A stretch of DNA of 8,411 bases from assembly GCA_016870235.1 (NCBI GenBank), contig VGCB01000087.1, positions 1 through 8,411 of the forward strand. Reading direction: 5' to 3'. Shown here piece by piece: positions 1-5,417 of this stretch. The stretch's first letter is position 1; each line of letters starts with the position of its first letter. This DNA is from Actinomycetota bacterium (GTDB lineage Bacteria; Actinomycetota; Thermoleophilia; Gaiellales; Gaiellaceae). Under the pieces are notes generated by a model, which saw only the letters and a list, made by a program, of their open reading frames with translations, was not told the origin of the DNA and ran no database searches. Both the position numbers and the translations under genes were made by a program.

Positions 1-674
1 CGCCTTGCCGTGCTGACCCTCGCCCTCGCCGTCCTCATGAGCTTTCAGCCCGAGGCGCCGCCCGAGGAGCCTGTCCCCGGCGCTCTCCCACGCGTGCTCC
101 GCGACGAGCGCTTCGTCGCGGGGCTCTGGCTCACCTGCTGCCCGCGTTCTTCTTCGGCGTGCTCGACGTCCTCGCAACCCTCGACCTCGACGACGGAGGC
201 TTCGGAGCGGCCGCGATCGCCGCGGTCTTCGTCGGCGCCGGCGCCGCCGAGGCGACGATGAACCCGCTCGTGGGTCGGTTCTCCGATCGCCGTGGAAAGC
301 TGGTGCCCGTTCGCGCTGCGCTCGCGCTGTCGGTCGTCGCGGCCGTCGCGCTCTCGCTCTCCTCGGAGGCTGCTGTCGTCGCCGCGCTCGTCGTGATCGC
401 GTCGATCTCCTTCGGCGGGTTCTACACGCCGGGAATGGCGCTCGTCGCCGACCGCGCCGAGGCGTTCGGTCTGCCTCAGGCGCTTGCCTTCGGCATCTCG
501 AACACCGTCTGGGCCGCCGGTGCGAGCGTCGGCCCGCTGCTCGGCGGCTCGTTGGCCGACGCGACGGGCGACGCCGTCCCCTACGCCATCTGCGCCGCGC
601 TCTGCGCGCTCACGCTCGTGACGGTCGTCAGCCGGAGACCGCCGATCGCGATCGGGGCGCGACTGCCCCGCTGA
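1..674 (+). CDS. MFS transporter, C-terminal half, with an apparent -1 frameshift
   Basis: This is the C-terminal half of a major facilitator superfamily transporter; its substrate cannot be told. Frame 1 (bases 1 to about 132) reads as the end of a membrane helix (RLAVLTLALAVLMSF) followed by a Pro/Glu-rich central loop ending RFVAGLWLT. The protein then continues in frame 3 from about base 135 as LLPAFFFGVLDVL and runs to the TGA at 672-674. Restoring one base near 133-135 joins the two into a normal start of helix 7. Downstream are the helix 8-9 loop motif GRFSDRRGK, typical of the second MFS repeat, and a glycine-rich helix GASVGPLLGGSLAD. The N-terminal half lies outside the window. The 3' end overlaps the convergent minus-strand gene by 47 bp. 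The frameshift could be a sequencing error or a real inactivating mutation. The family call is firm; the state of the gene is not. Confidence 0.8.
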   Translation, partial: PCRADPRPRRPHELSARGAARGACPRRSPTRAPRRALRRGALAHLLPAFFFGVLDVLATLDLDDGGFGAAAIAAVFVGAGAAEATMNPLVGRFSDRRGKLVPVRAALALSVVAAVALSLSSEAAVVAALVVIASISFGGFYTPGMALVADRAEAFGLPQALAFGISNTVWAAGASVGPLLGGSLADATGDAVPYAICAALCALTLVTVVSRRPPIAIGARLPR

Positions 675-1203
675 CGTCGGCGCGCGCGACTGCGAGCGAG
701 GTCGGGAAGCGGCCGACGACCCAGGCTGCGTCGAGGGCCGACCGTCGGTAGGTCCGGCCGTTGACGAGCGCGAAGTCCCCGGTCCGCGGGTCCATCGGCA
801 GGCGCGACTCCGCGGGGTACCACCGGTTGTGACGACCGATGAGGTCGTTCACCTCGTCGAACGGCCAGCGCTCCGCGGTCTCCTGCCACCGGCGCGTGAA
901 CTCGGCATCGTCCTCGCACTCCGCCGCGAGCGCGGACCACGCCTCGGCCAGGGCACGCTCGTGCGCCGCGGTCGCCGCCTCGATCTCGCGCAGCCTCGCC
1001 ATGTAGGGGAGCGGACCGTGGAGTGCGGCCAGGTAGCCGTCGGCGGACGGGACGAAGTTGCGAAGCCGGAGCTCGAGCGGTCGTCCGGTGACGGGGCTCG
1101 ATCGCAGATCCTCCTCGAGCAGTTCTCGCCGGCGCCGCTCCGGCGGGGTCTCGGCCCGCGTGAGGCCCTGCTTGAGGATGGCGTCACGCTCCTCCGGCCG
1201 CAT
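628..1203 (-). CDS. conserved-looking hypothetical protein, 191 aa
   Basis: I do not recognise a named domain. The protein is soluble, with no signal peptide or membrane helix. The N-terminus is charged and helical (MRPEERDAILKQGL, then a run of Arg/Glu). An Ala/Glu-rich helical section lies at about residues 66-110. It is followed by a segment dense in Trp, Asn, His, Pro and Tyr (WPFDEVNDLIGRHNRWYPAE, then RLPMDPRTGDFALVNGR) that looks like a conserved core. The start is the only in-frame Met near the 5' end and uses ATG at 1203-1201; no clear Shine-Dalgarno is visible. The stop lies within the convergent MFS gene. The acidic protein gene 48 bp upstream on the same strand may share its transcript. 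High GC at third positions supports this frame over the overlapping plus-strand frames. Confidence 0.75.
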   Translation of the reverse strand: MRPEERDAILKQGLTRAETPPERRRRELLEEDLRSSPVTGRPLELRLRNFVPSADGYLAALHGPLPYMARLREIEAATAAHERALAEAWSALAAECEDDAEFTRRWQETAERWPFDEVNDLIGRHNRWYPAESRLPMDPRTGDFALVNGRTYRRSALDAAWVVGRFPTSLAVARADVSGAVAPRSRSAVSG

Positions 1204-1251
1204 CCGGGTAGTAGAGCAGGCGGCGGCTCGGCGGTACCGTCCGCATGCTCG

Positions 1252-1683
1252 TCAGCCGCGGCCGACGAGCCGACCGAGGAGAGAGCGGCGCCCTGCCCGG
1301 GGCTGCTCATCGTCGGAGGCGGGTTCCACCGGCATCTCGGCCGGGCGCGCGTCCTCGAGGTCCGGCGACGGGCCCTCCCGCGCCGCGACAGGCTCCGCGA
1401 CGGCGGGCACCGGCACGGCGGTCTCTCCCGCCTCCTCGGGCGGGGACTCGCGCGTCTCCTCGACCTCGTCGGGCGCGCCGACGGCCTCTGCCGGCTCGAC
1501 GGCAGCCGCCGGCGGCGTCTCGCGAGCGGGCGTCTCGGCGGGCTGTGCCGGGGGCTCGCCGGCGCCGCCGCCGTCCTCCTCGGCGGAGGGGCCGAGCGTC
1601 GTCGCGACCCCGCGCCTGCGAAGCCGCTGGAAGTCGCCGCGCAGCGCGTCGGCCATCTCCTTCTTCTGGCTCTGCTCTCGCAT
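1252..1683 (-). CDS. acidic, disordered Ala/Pro/Glu-rich hypothetical protein
   Basis: I do not recognise a family. A short basic N-terminal helix (MADALRGDFQRLRRRGVATT) is followed by about 100 residues dominated by Ala, Pro, Glu and Asp, with almost no large hydrophobics. The C-terminus turns basic and hydrophobic (RRSLLGRLVGRG). This suggests a disordered linker between two short helical ends, which might bind a partner or the membrane surface. The start is uncertain: ATG at 1683 is chosen, but GTG at 1689 and ATG at 1656 are both possible, and the last is preceded directly by AAGAAGGAG. The gene probably runs with the 191-aa gene 48 bp downstream. Several other open frames cross this region, but this one has the most consistent G/C third positions. 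Confidence 0.6.
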   Translation of the reverse strand: MREQSQKKEMADALRGDFQRLRRRGVATTLGPSAEEDGGGAGEPPAQPAETPARETPPAAAVEPAEAVGAPDEVEETRESPPEEAGETAVPVPAVAEPVAAREGPSPDLEDARPAEMPVEPASDDEQPRAGRRSLLGRLVGRG

Positions 1684-1689
1684 CTCCAC

Positions 1690-1893
1690 GGTCCCGGGGA
1701 TTCGCCCGCGACGCCCCCATTCCTACCACGTCCGGGGCCCGAGCCGAAACGGCCGAGCCCCGGCGGACGGGAGCGCCGGGACGGCTGCACGGTCAGGAGC
1801 CGCTTGCCGTGCCGGGCCCGCCCGGTCGGCGCACCGTCGCCCCTGACGACCCGAACCGCCCTCCCGACCACCTCGAGCCTCTAGGATGCGCCC
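1690..1893. promoter_or_regulatory. divergent intergenic region
   Basis: This 204-bp gap separates the minus-strand acidic protein gene from the plus-strand small membrane protein gene, so promoters for both should lie here. On the plus side TAGGAT (1882-1887) stands 6 nt before the ATG and is described separately. On the minus side a TAGGAAT (complement of 1719-1725) is a weak -10-like candidate. I see no convincing -35 box and no convincing extra gene. Confidence 0.45.
1882..1887 (+). promoter_or_regulatory. possible -10 element or RBS directly before the 155-aa gene
   Basis: TAGGAT fits the actinobacterial -10 pattern TANNNT and ends 6 nt before the ATG at 1894, the spacing expected if transcription starts at or next to the start codon (leaderless mRNA). 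The AGGA inside it could instead serve as a Shine-Dalgarno with 7-nt spacing. Sequence alone cannot separate the two readings. Confidence 0.4.
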
Positions 1894-2361
1894 ATGCCGA
1901 TCGAGATCCTGATCCCGCTCGCGATCCTCGGAGGGCTTCTCCTCCTCCTCGCGGTGACGGCGATCCTGTCACGCGTGGCGGGCGGCCGCTACCTGCGCCC
2001 CGTGGCGATGCTGCTGGCGAAGATCGGCCCGATCCGACGTGCCATGCACCGGATGTCGCTCAACCAGCTCGAGAAGACGAACCCCGAGCTCGCGAGCGCG
2101 ATGCGCAAGCTGCAGGCGTTCGGCGAGCCGACGAGCGTCGATGCGGCGCAACGGGCGCTGCGGGTGCTGACGCCGGCCGAGCGCAAGGCCTACACGGAGG
2201 CGGCAGGGGAGCAGCAGGGCGGCCCGGCGCAGCCCGAGCCGCCGAACCGGCAGCTTCGGCGGCGGATGGAGCACGGCGGCGCGGGCATGCCGATGCGGCA
2301 GTCGGGGCCGTCGTCCACGCGCCCCGGCGCCGCCGGTCGTCGCACGAAGAAGAAGCGGTAG
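1894..2361 (+). CDS. small single-pass membrane protein, 155 aa, hypothetical
   Basis: One membrane helix near the N-terminus (about residues 4-25, IEILIPLAILGGLLLLLAVT) is followed by a short basic stretch, RVAGGRYLRP, which suggests that the rest is cytoplasmic. Residues 40-105 look like a compact helical domain (MHRMSLNQLEKTNPELASAM, then TPAERKAYTEA). The last 45 residues are Gln/Pro/Gly/Arg-rich and end in a lysine-rich tail, RRTKKKR, which could bind nucleic acid or acidic lipid. I do not recognise a named family. The start is ATG at 1894 with AGGA 7 nt upstream; the ATG at 1886 is in another frame. A strong hairpin follows 5 nt after the stop. Confidence 0.8.
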   Translation: MPIEILIPLAILGGLLLLLAVTAILSRVAGGRYLRPVAMLLAKIGPIRRAMHRMSLNQLEKTNPELASAMRKLQAFGEPTSVDAAQRALRVLTPAERKAYTEAAGEQQGGPAQPEPPNRQLRRRMEHGGAGMPMRQSGPSSTRPGAAGRRTKKKR

Positions 2362-2366
2362 CGCCT

Positions 2367-2393
2367 CGACGCGCGCGCGGCGGCGCGCGGTCG
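2367..2393 (+). terminator. GC-rich hairpin after the 155-aa gene
   Basis: The core stem is 2372-2378 (CGCGCGC) paired with 2383-2389 (GCGCGCG), loop GGCG. With G2371 bulged, 2367-2370 (CGAC) also pairs with 2390-2393 (GTCG), giving 11 bp. It starts 5 nt after the stop. No T tract follows, so it may act as a U-less terminator or as 3'-end protection. Confidence 0.5.
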
Positions 2394-2650
2394 GGAGCGT
2401 GGCGCCAGGGGACGGCGGACGGGTGCCGTCGGGTCGGACAGCGGGCCGCGCCTACCGCCTTCGCATCGTCCGTTTCGGACACTGTCCATGGGCCACCGGC
2501 CTCCTCCCCATGTCATCGATCCTACTGGGGAAATCGTTGCGTGTCTGTCACAGATCGCTGCAGAAGTGTCGCAGTCTCGTCCTTCGTCGCCACTCGACTC
2601 ACCAGGGGGCCATCGGCGCCCGTGCAGATGCCGTAGGCTCCGGCTCGGAG
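2394..2650. other. non-coding stretch upstream of ung
   Basis: About 257 bp with no convincing gene. From about 2500 the composition is less GC-rich than the surrounding genes. An open frame in phase with ung runs through it, but the translation (for example SLRVCHRSLQKCRSL) is unlike the N-terminus of any uracil glycosylase and has poor codon bias. Small palindromes are present: GTCCG-TTT-CGGAC (2468-2480) and TCTGTCACAGA (2544-2554). TAGGCT (2634-2639) is a -10-like hexamer 11 nt before the ung ATG. The ung promoter is probably here. Confidence 0.45.
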
Positions 2651-3403
2651 ATGCAGACCTCGCTCATGGACGAGCCCTCCGACGCCCGCGCCGACCCCGT
2701 CACGCCGGCGGCGAGCGAGCCGGAGGCCCGGCGTCCGCCGCGGATGCACCCGAGCTGGCTCGCAGTCATCGGCGACGAGCTCGAGACCCGACGCATGCGC
2801 ACCCTCCGCGCCTTCCTCGCCGCGGAGAAGCAGGCCGGCCGCACGTTCTTCCCTCCATCGGGCCTCGTGTTCAACGCGCTCGCGCTGACGCCGTTCGACG
2901 CCGTGCGCGTCGTCATCCTCGGGCAGGACCCCTACCATGGCGTCGGACAGGCGATGGGCCTCTGCTTCTCGGTCCCGCCCGGCATCGCCCCGCCGCCGTC
3001 GCTCGTCAACATCTTCACGGAGCTCGGAACCGACCTCGGTCTCCCGCGTCCCTCCTCTGGTGACCTCACCCCGTGGGCCGAGCGGGGCGTCCTGCTCCTC
3101 AACGCCGTTCTCACCGTTGCCCCGCGCTCGCCGGGCTCCCACGCCGGCAAGGGCTGGGAGGAGTTCACCGACCGCGTCGTCCGCGAGCTCTCGGACCGCC
3201 GGGAAGGCATCGTCTTCCTCCTCTGGGGCAGGCACGCCCAGAAGAAGGGCGCGGTCGTCGACCGCTCGCGACATCACGTGCTCGAGGCCGCGCATCCGTC
3301 TCCCTACTCGGCGTCGCAGTTCTTCGGCTGCCGGCACTTCTCGCGCGCGAACACGCTGCTCGCGGCAGACGGGCGCGAGCCTCTCGACTGGCGGCTACCG
3401 TAG
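2651..3403 (+). CDS. ung: uracil-DNA glycosylase, family 1
   Basis: Removes uracil from DNA, arising from cytosine deamination or dUTP incorporation, as the first step of base excision repair in the cytoplasm. At 250 aa it matches the family (E. coli Ung is 229), with about 30 extra N-terminal residues. Motif A, GQDPYHG, is at residues 91-97 with the catalytic Asp at 93. Motif B, HPSPYS, starts at His215. The uracil-pocket stretch GLCFSV and the conserved block GVLLLNAVLTV are also present, as is FLLWGRHAQKKG. All key residues look intact. ATG 2651 is chosen because upstream in-frame sequence is not Ung-like; ATG 2666 is an alternative. GGAG directly abuts ATG 2651, so initiation may be leaderless or near-leaderless from the TAGGCT at 2634. 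tatA follows after 4 nt. Confidence 0.95.
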   Translation: MQTSLMDEPSDARADPVTPAASEPEARRPPRMHPSWLAVIGDELETRRMRTLRAFLAAEKQAGRTFFPPSGLVFNALALTPFDAVRVVILGQDPYHGVGQAMGLCFSVPPGIAPPPSLVNIFTELGTDLGLPRPSSGDLTPWAERGVLLLNAVLTVAPRSPGSHAGKGWEEFTDRVVRELSDRREGIVFLLWGRHAQKKGAVVDRSRHHVLEAAHPSPYSASQFFGCRHFSRANTLLAADGREPLDWRLP

Positions 3404-3407
3404 GACG
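3404..3407 (+). promoter_or_regulatory. ung-tatA junction with RBS over the stop codon
   Basis: The ung stop TAG (3401-3403) is followed by GACG and then ATG at 3408. The only SD-like stretch, AGGA (3402-3405), overlaps the ung stop codon. tatA translation is therefore probably coupled to termination on ung. Confidence 0.55.
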
Positions 3408-3710
3408 ATGCCGTTCGGTCTCGGGATCTGGGAGCTCGTCATCCTCGCCGGCGTCCTCGTCCTGCTCTTCGGCGCCAAAGGGGCGACAGGCGCCGCGCGG
3501 AGCCTCGGCCGCAGCGTCCGCGAGGTGCAGGACGCGGTGAAGGAGGTCGACCCGCGACGGCTCCTGGAGCCGCTGGAGGAGGAGGAGGAGCGGGAACGGA
3601 CCGCCGCGGCGCCGCCCGCCGCTCCGTCGGCGACGGCGGCACCTCGAGCTGCAACTCCGCCCCCGACCGACGCAGGCGGGACGCAGGCCTCCACTGATTC
3701 CCCCGCATAG
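3408..3710 (+). CDS. tatA: TatA/E-type twin-arginine translocase subunit
   Basis: TatA-type proteins form the variable pore or membrane-weakening component of the Tat pathway, which exports folded proteins carrying an RR signal. Features seen: a short N-terminal membrane helix (GIWELVILAGVLVLLF, about residues 6-21), the FG hinge at 21-22, then an amphipathic helix (ARSLGRSVREVQDAVKEV). The tail is acidic (EPLEEEEERERT) and then Pro/Ala/Thr-rich and disordered. The 100-aa length and domain order fit TatA/E rather than TatB. The hinge lacks the usual KLPE run and reads FGAKGATGAARSLG instead. No tatB or tatC is in the window. The start is ATG 3408, just after ung; the frame is open upstream, but that sequence only shadows ung. 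Confidence 0.88.
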   Translation: MPFGLGIWELVILAGVLVLLFGAKGATGAARSLGRSVREVQDAVKEVDPRRLLEPLEEEEERERTAAAPPAAPSATAAPRAATPPPTDAGGTQASTDSPA

Positions 3711-3939
3711 CCGCCCCCGCCGGCCTCGGCAGGCACGACGTCGAACGGATCCCGGCCTGGGCGCATGGCGTGCGCTCACCGGAGACGGTCGATCGGCGAC
3801 GCAGGTCGCTCGCTAGTGCGGCCTCTCACAACGTTCGACGGGTAAGTCCAGCACCCATGAGGCCGCACTTTCAGAAGCAAGCATGGTAGTGCGGCGTCTC
3901 ACAACTACGGTTTCCTGTCTGAGGTTGTGAGACGCCGCA
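3711..3939. other. tatA / cyclase convergent intergenic region
   Basis: A 229-bp gap between the convergent tatA and cyclase genes. The first 100 bp hold no clear signal. The rest is occupied by the palindromic repeat cluster at 3814-3942. No gene is supported here; a minus-strand frame beginning near 4460 that crosses it shadows the cyclase. Confidence 0.5.
3814..3869. repeat. palindromic intergenic repeat, unit 1
   Basis: The left arm TAGTGCGGCCTCTCACAAC (3814-3832) matches the left arm of unit 2 at 18 of 19 bases. Its partner GAGGCCGCACT (3859-3869) pairs over 11 bp with 3815-3825, leaving a 33-nt loop. The inner ACAAC part has no partner, so this unit looks decayed or truncated relative to unit 2. 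Confidence 0.75.
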
Positions 3940-3942
3940 CTA
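3887..3942. repeat. palindromic intergenic repeat, unit 2 (perfect 19-bp stem-loop)
   Basis: TAGTGCGGCGTCTCACAAC (3887-3905) and GTTGTGAGACGCCGCACTA (3924-3942) are perfect inverse complements around an 18-nt loop. The outer TA of the right arm, with the preceding C, is the TAG stop (3942-3940) of the minus-strand cyclase gene. The structure sits between convergent genes and could end or protect transcripts from both sides. No T tract is present. Confidence 0.8.
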
Positions 3943-5160
3943 GGCAGCGAGCCTGACCGAGCCCTCGCCGGCGGCAGACGGCCTCGCTGTCCCCTTGCCC
4001 GCCGCCTTTGCGGCGTAGAGGGCGCGATCGGCGGCGGCGCGGAGACCCTCCACGTCACCCACCTCCGGCCAGGCCGCCACGCCGATCGAGACGTGCACCT
4101 CGACACCGTCGAAGCGGCTGGCCTCGCGCACGCCTGCACCAACACGGCGCGCCGTCTCGAGCGCATCCTGCTCACGCTGGCCCGGAAGGAGAAGCGCGAA
4201 CTCGTCCCCTCCGATCCGGAAGGCCTCGCCCTCGCGGTCGAGCACCCCAGCGACCGAGACGAGCGCGCGATCTCCCGCCGCGTGCCCCCGCGTGTCGTTG
4301 ATCGACTTGAAGTCGTCGAGATCCACGAGGCAGATGGCGAGCGGATGTCCCTTCTGCTCCGCCTCCCTGGCCAGGACGCCGAACCGGTCGTCGAGCAACC
4401 GCACGTTGCCGAGCCCGGTGAGGGCGTCGCTGAGCGCAAGCCGCATCGCCTGGAGCGCATGCGACGTCGAGCGCTGATGGAGCAGCACGGCAGCCACCGG
4501 CCCGGCCAGCGCGAACGCGTACAGCGGATGGCCGCGCCACAGCACGACGAGGACGAAGACGACGGACGTCAAGATCGCGAACAGCGGCACCGACGATGCG
4601 GCAGCGTTCCGGAGGGCAGGCACGAGCCGCTCGCCTGCGGTCAGGGCGATCACGGCGGTGATCAGCGACTCGTTGACGGCGTAGAACGCGACCGCTGCCA
4701 GCGCCACGTCCACGGGCAGACCGGCGTCGGCAGCGGCCGCTGCCAGGCCGGCGGCGAGACCCGAGAAGCCGTAGACACCGGCCGTGTACGCAACGCGGAT
4801 CGGGGGTCTGCCGCGGAACGCGCCGCCCGCGACGGCGCCCGCCGCCCCGGCGACGAAGGCCTCCACGGGGCCCGCCACGACAGCGCAGCTCGTCACGAAC
4901 ACGACGCCGAGCGACAGCTGGCCTGTGTCGATGACGCGGCCTCCGACAACGCGACGGACCCACACGGGGAAGGCGTCCGCGAGCGCGCAGGCGATCGCGG
5001 CGCCGGCGAGAGCGGCAAGCCGCTCCTCGTGCGGGTCGAAGGCGAGCGTGAGCACCGAGACGACGGCCGCCACCGCCGTGGCGACGATGACGGGGAGGAC
5101 CAGCACGAAAGGCCGCGCGGTCTGCGCGGCCTTTCCGGAGCCGGTGCCACGCCTGGGCAT
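3940..5160 (-). CDS. membrane-anchored GGDEF diguanylate cyclase
   Basis: Makes the second messenger cyclic di-GMP from two GTP. Residues 1-230 hold about eight hydrophobic segments (for example 17-40, 47-62, 84-98, 150-172, 190-208, 213-228), forming an uncharacterised membrane sensor-like region. The GGDEF domain begins with DALTGLGNVRLL (about 245-256). The metal and substrate loop LVDLDDFKSINDTRGH spans 278-293, and the active-site GGDEF is intact at 317-321. The inhibitory I-site RxxD expected at 308-311 is absent (DREG there), so this form of product inhibition is probably lost. No EAL domain is present. ATG 5160 is the first usable start; no SD precedes it, and hairpins lie on both sides. 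It lies 22 nt after the stop of the 32-aa peptide gene and ends in the palindromic repeat. Confidence 0.9.
   Translation of the reverse strand: MPRRGTGSGKAAQTARPFVLVLPVIVATAVAAVVSVLTLAFDPHEERLAALAGAAIACALADAFPVWVRRVVGGRVIDTGQLSLGVVFVTSCAVVAGPVEAFVAGAAGAVAGGAFRGRPPIRVAYTAGVYGFSGLAAGLAAAAADAGLPVDVALAAVAFYAVNESLITAVIALTAGERLVPALRNAAASSVPLFAILTSVVFVLVVLWRGHPLYAFALAGPVAAVLLHQRSTSHALQAMRLALSDALTGLGNVRLLDDRFGVLAREAEQKGHPLAICLVDLDDFKSINDTRGHAAGDRALVSVAGVLDREGEAFRIGGDEFALLLPGQREQDALETARRVGAGVREASRFDGVEVHVSIGVAAWPEVGDVEGLRAAADRALYAAKAAGKGTARPSAAGEGSVRLAA
5108..5134 (-). promoter_or_regulatory. 11-bp hairpin inside the 5' end of the cyclase gene
   Basis: AAAGGCCGCGC (5108-5118) and GCGCGGCCTTT (5124-5134) are perfectly complementary around a 5-nt loop. 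It spans roughly codons 9-18 of the cyclase. Flanking A and T runs make it resemble a short bidirectional intrinsic terminator. It may attenuate transcription or slow early translation. Confidence 0.5.
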
Positions 5161-5165
5161 GGCCG

Positions 5166-5184
5166 AGCGCGCTATGCGCGCGCT
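5166..5184 (-). promoter_or_regulatory. 7-bp GC hairpin between peptide gene and cyclase start
   Basis: AGCGCGC (5166-5172) pairs with GCGCGCT (5178-5184) around a 5-nt loop. It overlaps the peptide stop codon and ends 5 nt before the cyclase ATG, where a ribosome binding site would be expected. It could occlude cyclase initiation or mark a transcript boundary. Confidence 0.5.
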
Positions 5185-5281
5185 ACCACCAGATCTTTCC
5201 GGTCGTTCCCGCGAGGGCCTGGCTGGCCAGGGCGAGCGACGTCATCGTGACGAGGGAGAAGACGATCAGCTTCCGCTTCAT
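5183..5281 (-). CDS. 32-aa predicted secreted peptide
   Basis: A short frame missed by usual size cut-offs. It starts at ATG 5281 with a purine-rich ribosome binding site, GGAAGGA, about 9 nt upstream, among the best in the window. The product has a textbook signal peptide: basic MKRK, a hydrophobic core LIVFSLVTMTSLAL, and an ALA site at 22-24. Cleavage there would leave an octapeptide, GTTGKIWW. The TAG stop is at 5185-5183. It lies 134 nt after the permease gene and 22 nt before the cyclase gene on the same strand. It could be a signalling or leader peptide, or the remnant of a longer secreted protein. No in-frame or shifted continuation resembling a protein was seen. Function unknown. Confidence 0.55.
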   Translation of the reverse strand: MKRKLIVFSLVTMTSLALASQALAGTTGKIWW

Positions 5282-5415
5282 TGTTCCGTGTTCCTTCCGA
5301 AGAGGTCGTGGGGTGCTCTCTCCTTGTACGGCCGAGCCGGGGCGTGCACGATCCCCCACCAGCGGTATTCGAGGCCCTGATCGAGGGATCGCGTCGGCCC
5401 GGCCGGCCGGCGCGA
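5282..5415 (-). other. permease / peptide intergenic region
   Basis: 134 nt between the permease stop and the peptide start. The permease-proximal 40 nt form a strong hairpin, described separately. The peptide-proximal end has the GGAAGGA ribosome binding site. No confident promoter was found in between. Confidence 0.4.
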
Positions 5416-5417
5416 TC
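5387..5417 (-). terminator. 13-bp hairpin over the permease stop codon
   Basis: 5387-5399 pairs with 5405-5417 through 13 bp including one G-T wobble, loop CGGCC. It overlaps the permease TGA (5418-5416). An alternative 8-bp pairing uses CCTGATCG (5376-5383) with CGATCAGG (5413-5420), mutually exclusive with part of the first. There is no U tract, so this could be a terminator or an mRNA-stabilising 3' structure for the transporter genes. Confidence 0.55.

Noticed and set aside
829..1884. Plus-strand 351-codon frame across the two minus-strand hypothetical genes
   Set aside because: Arg/Gly/Leu-rich translation without structure. The minus-strand frames have better codon bias and plausible protein-like composition.
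2534..2571. Sigma-70 promoter with TTGCGT as -35 before ung
   Set aside because: No -10-like hexamer lies at 16-18 nt; the sequence there is GCAGAA.
2399..2650. N-terminal extension of ung
   Set aside because: The extra 84 residues are Cys/Arg/Ser-rich, unlike any Ung N-terminus, and lie in less GC-rich DNA with weak codon bias.
3814..3942. CRISPR array
   Set aside because: The copies alternate in orientation and form hairpins, spacers are unequal, and no cas gene is present.
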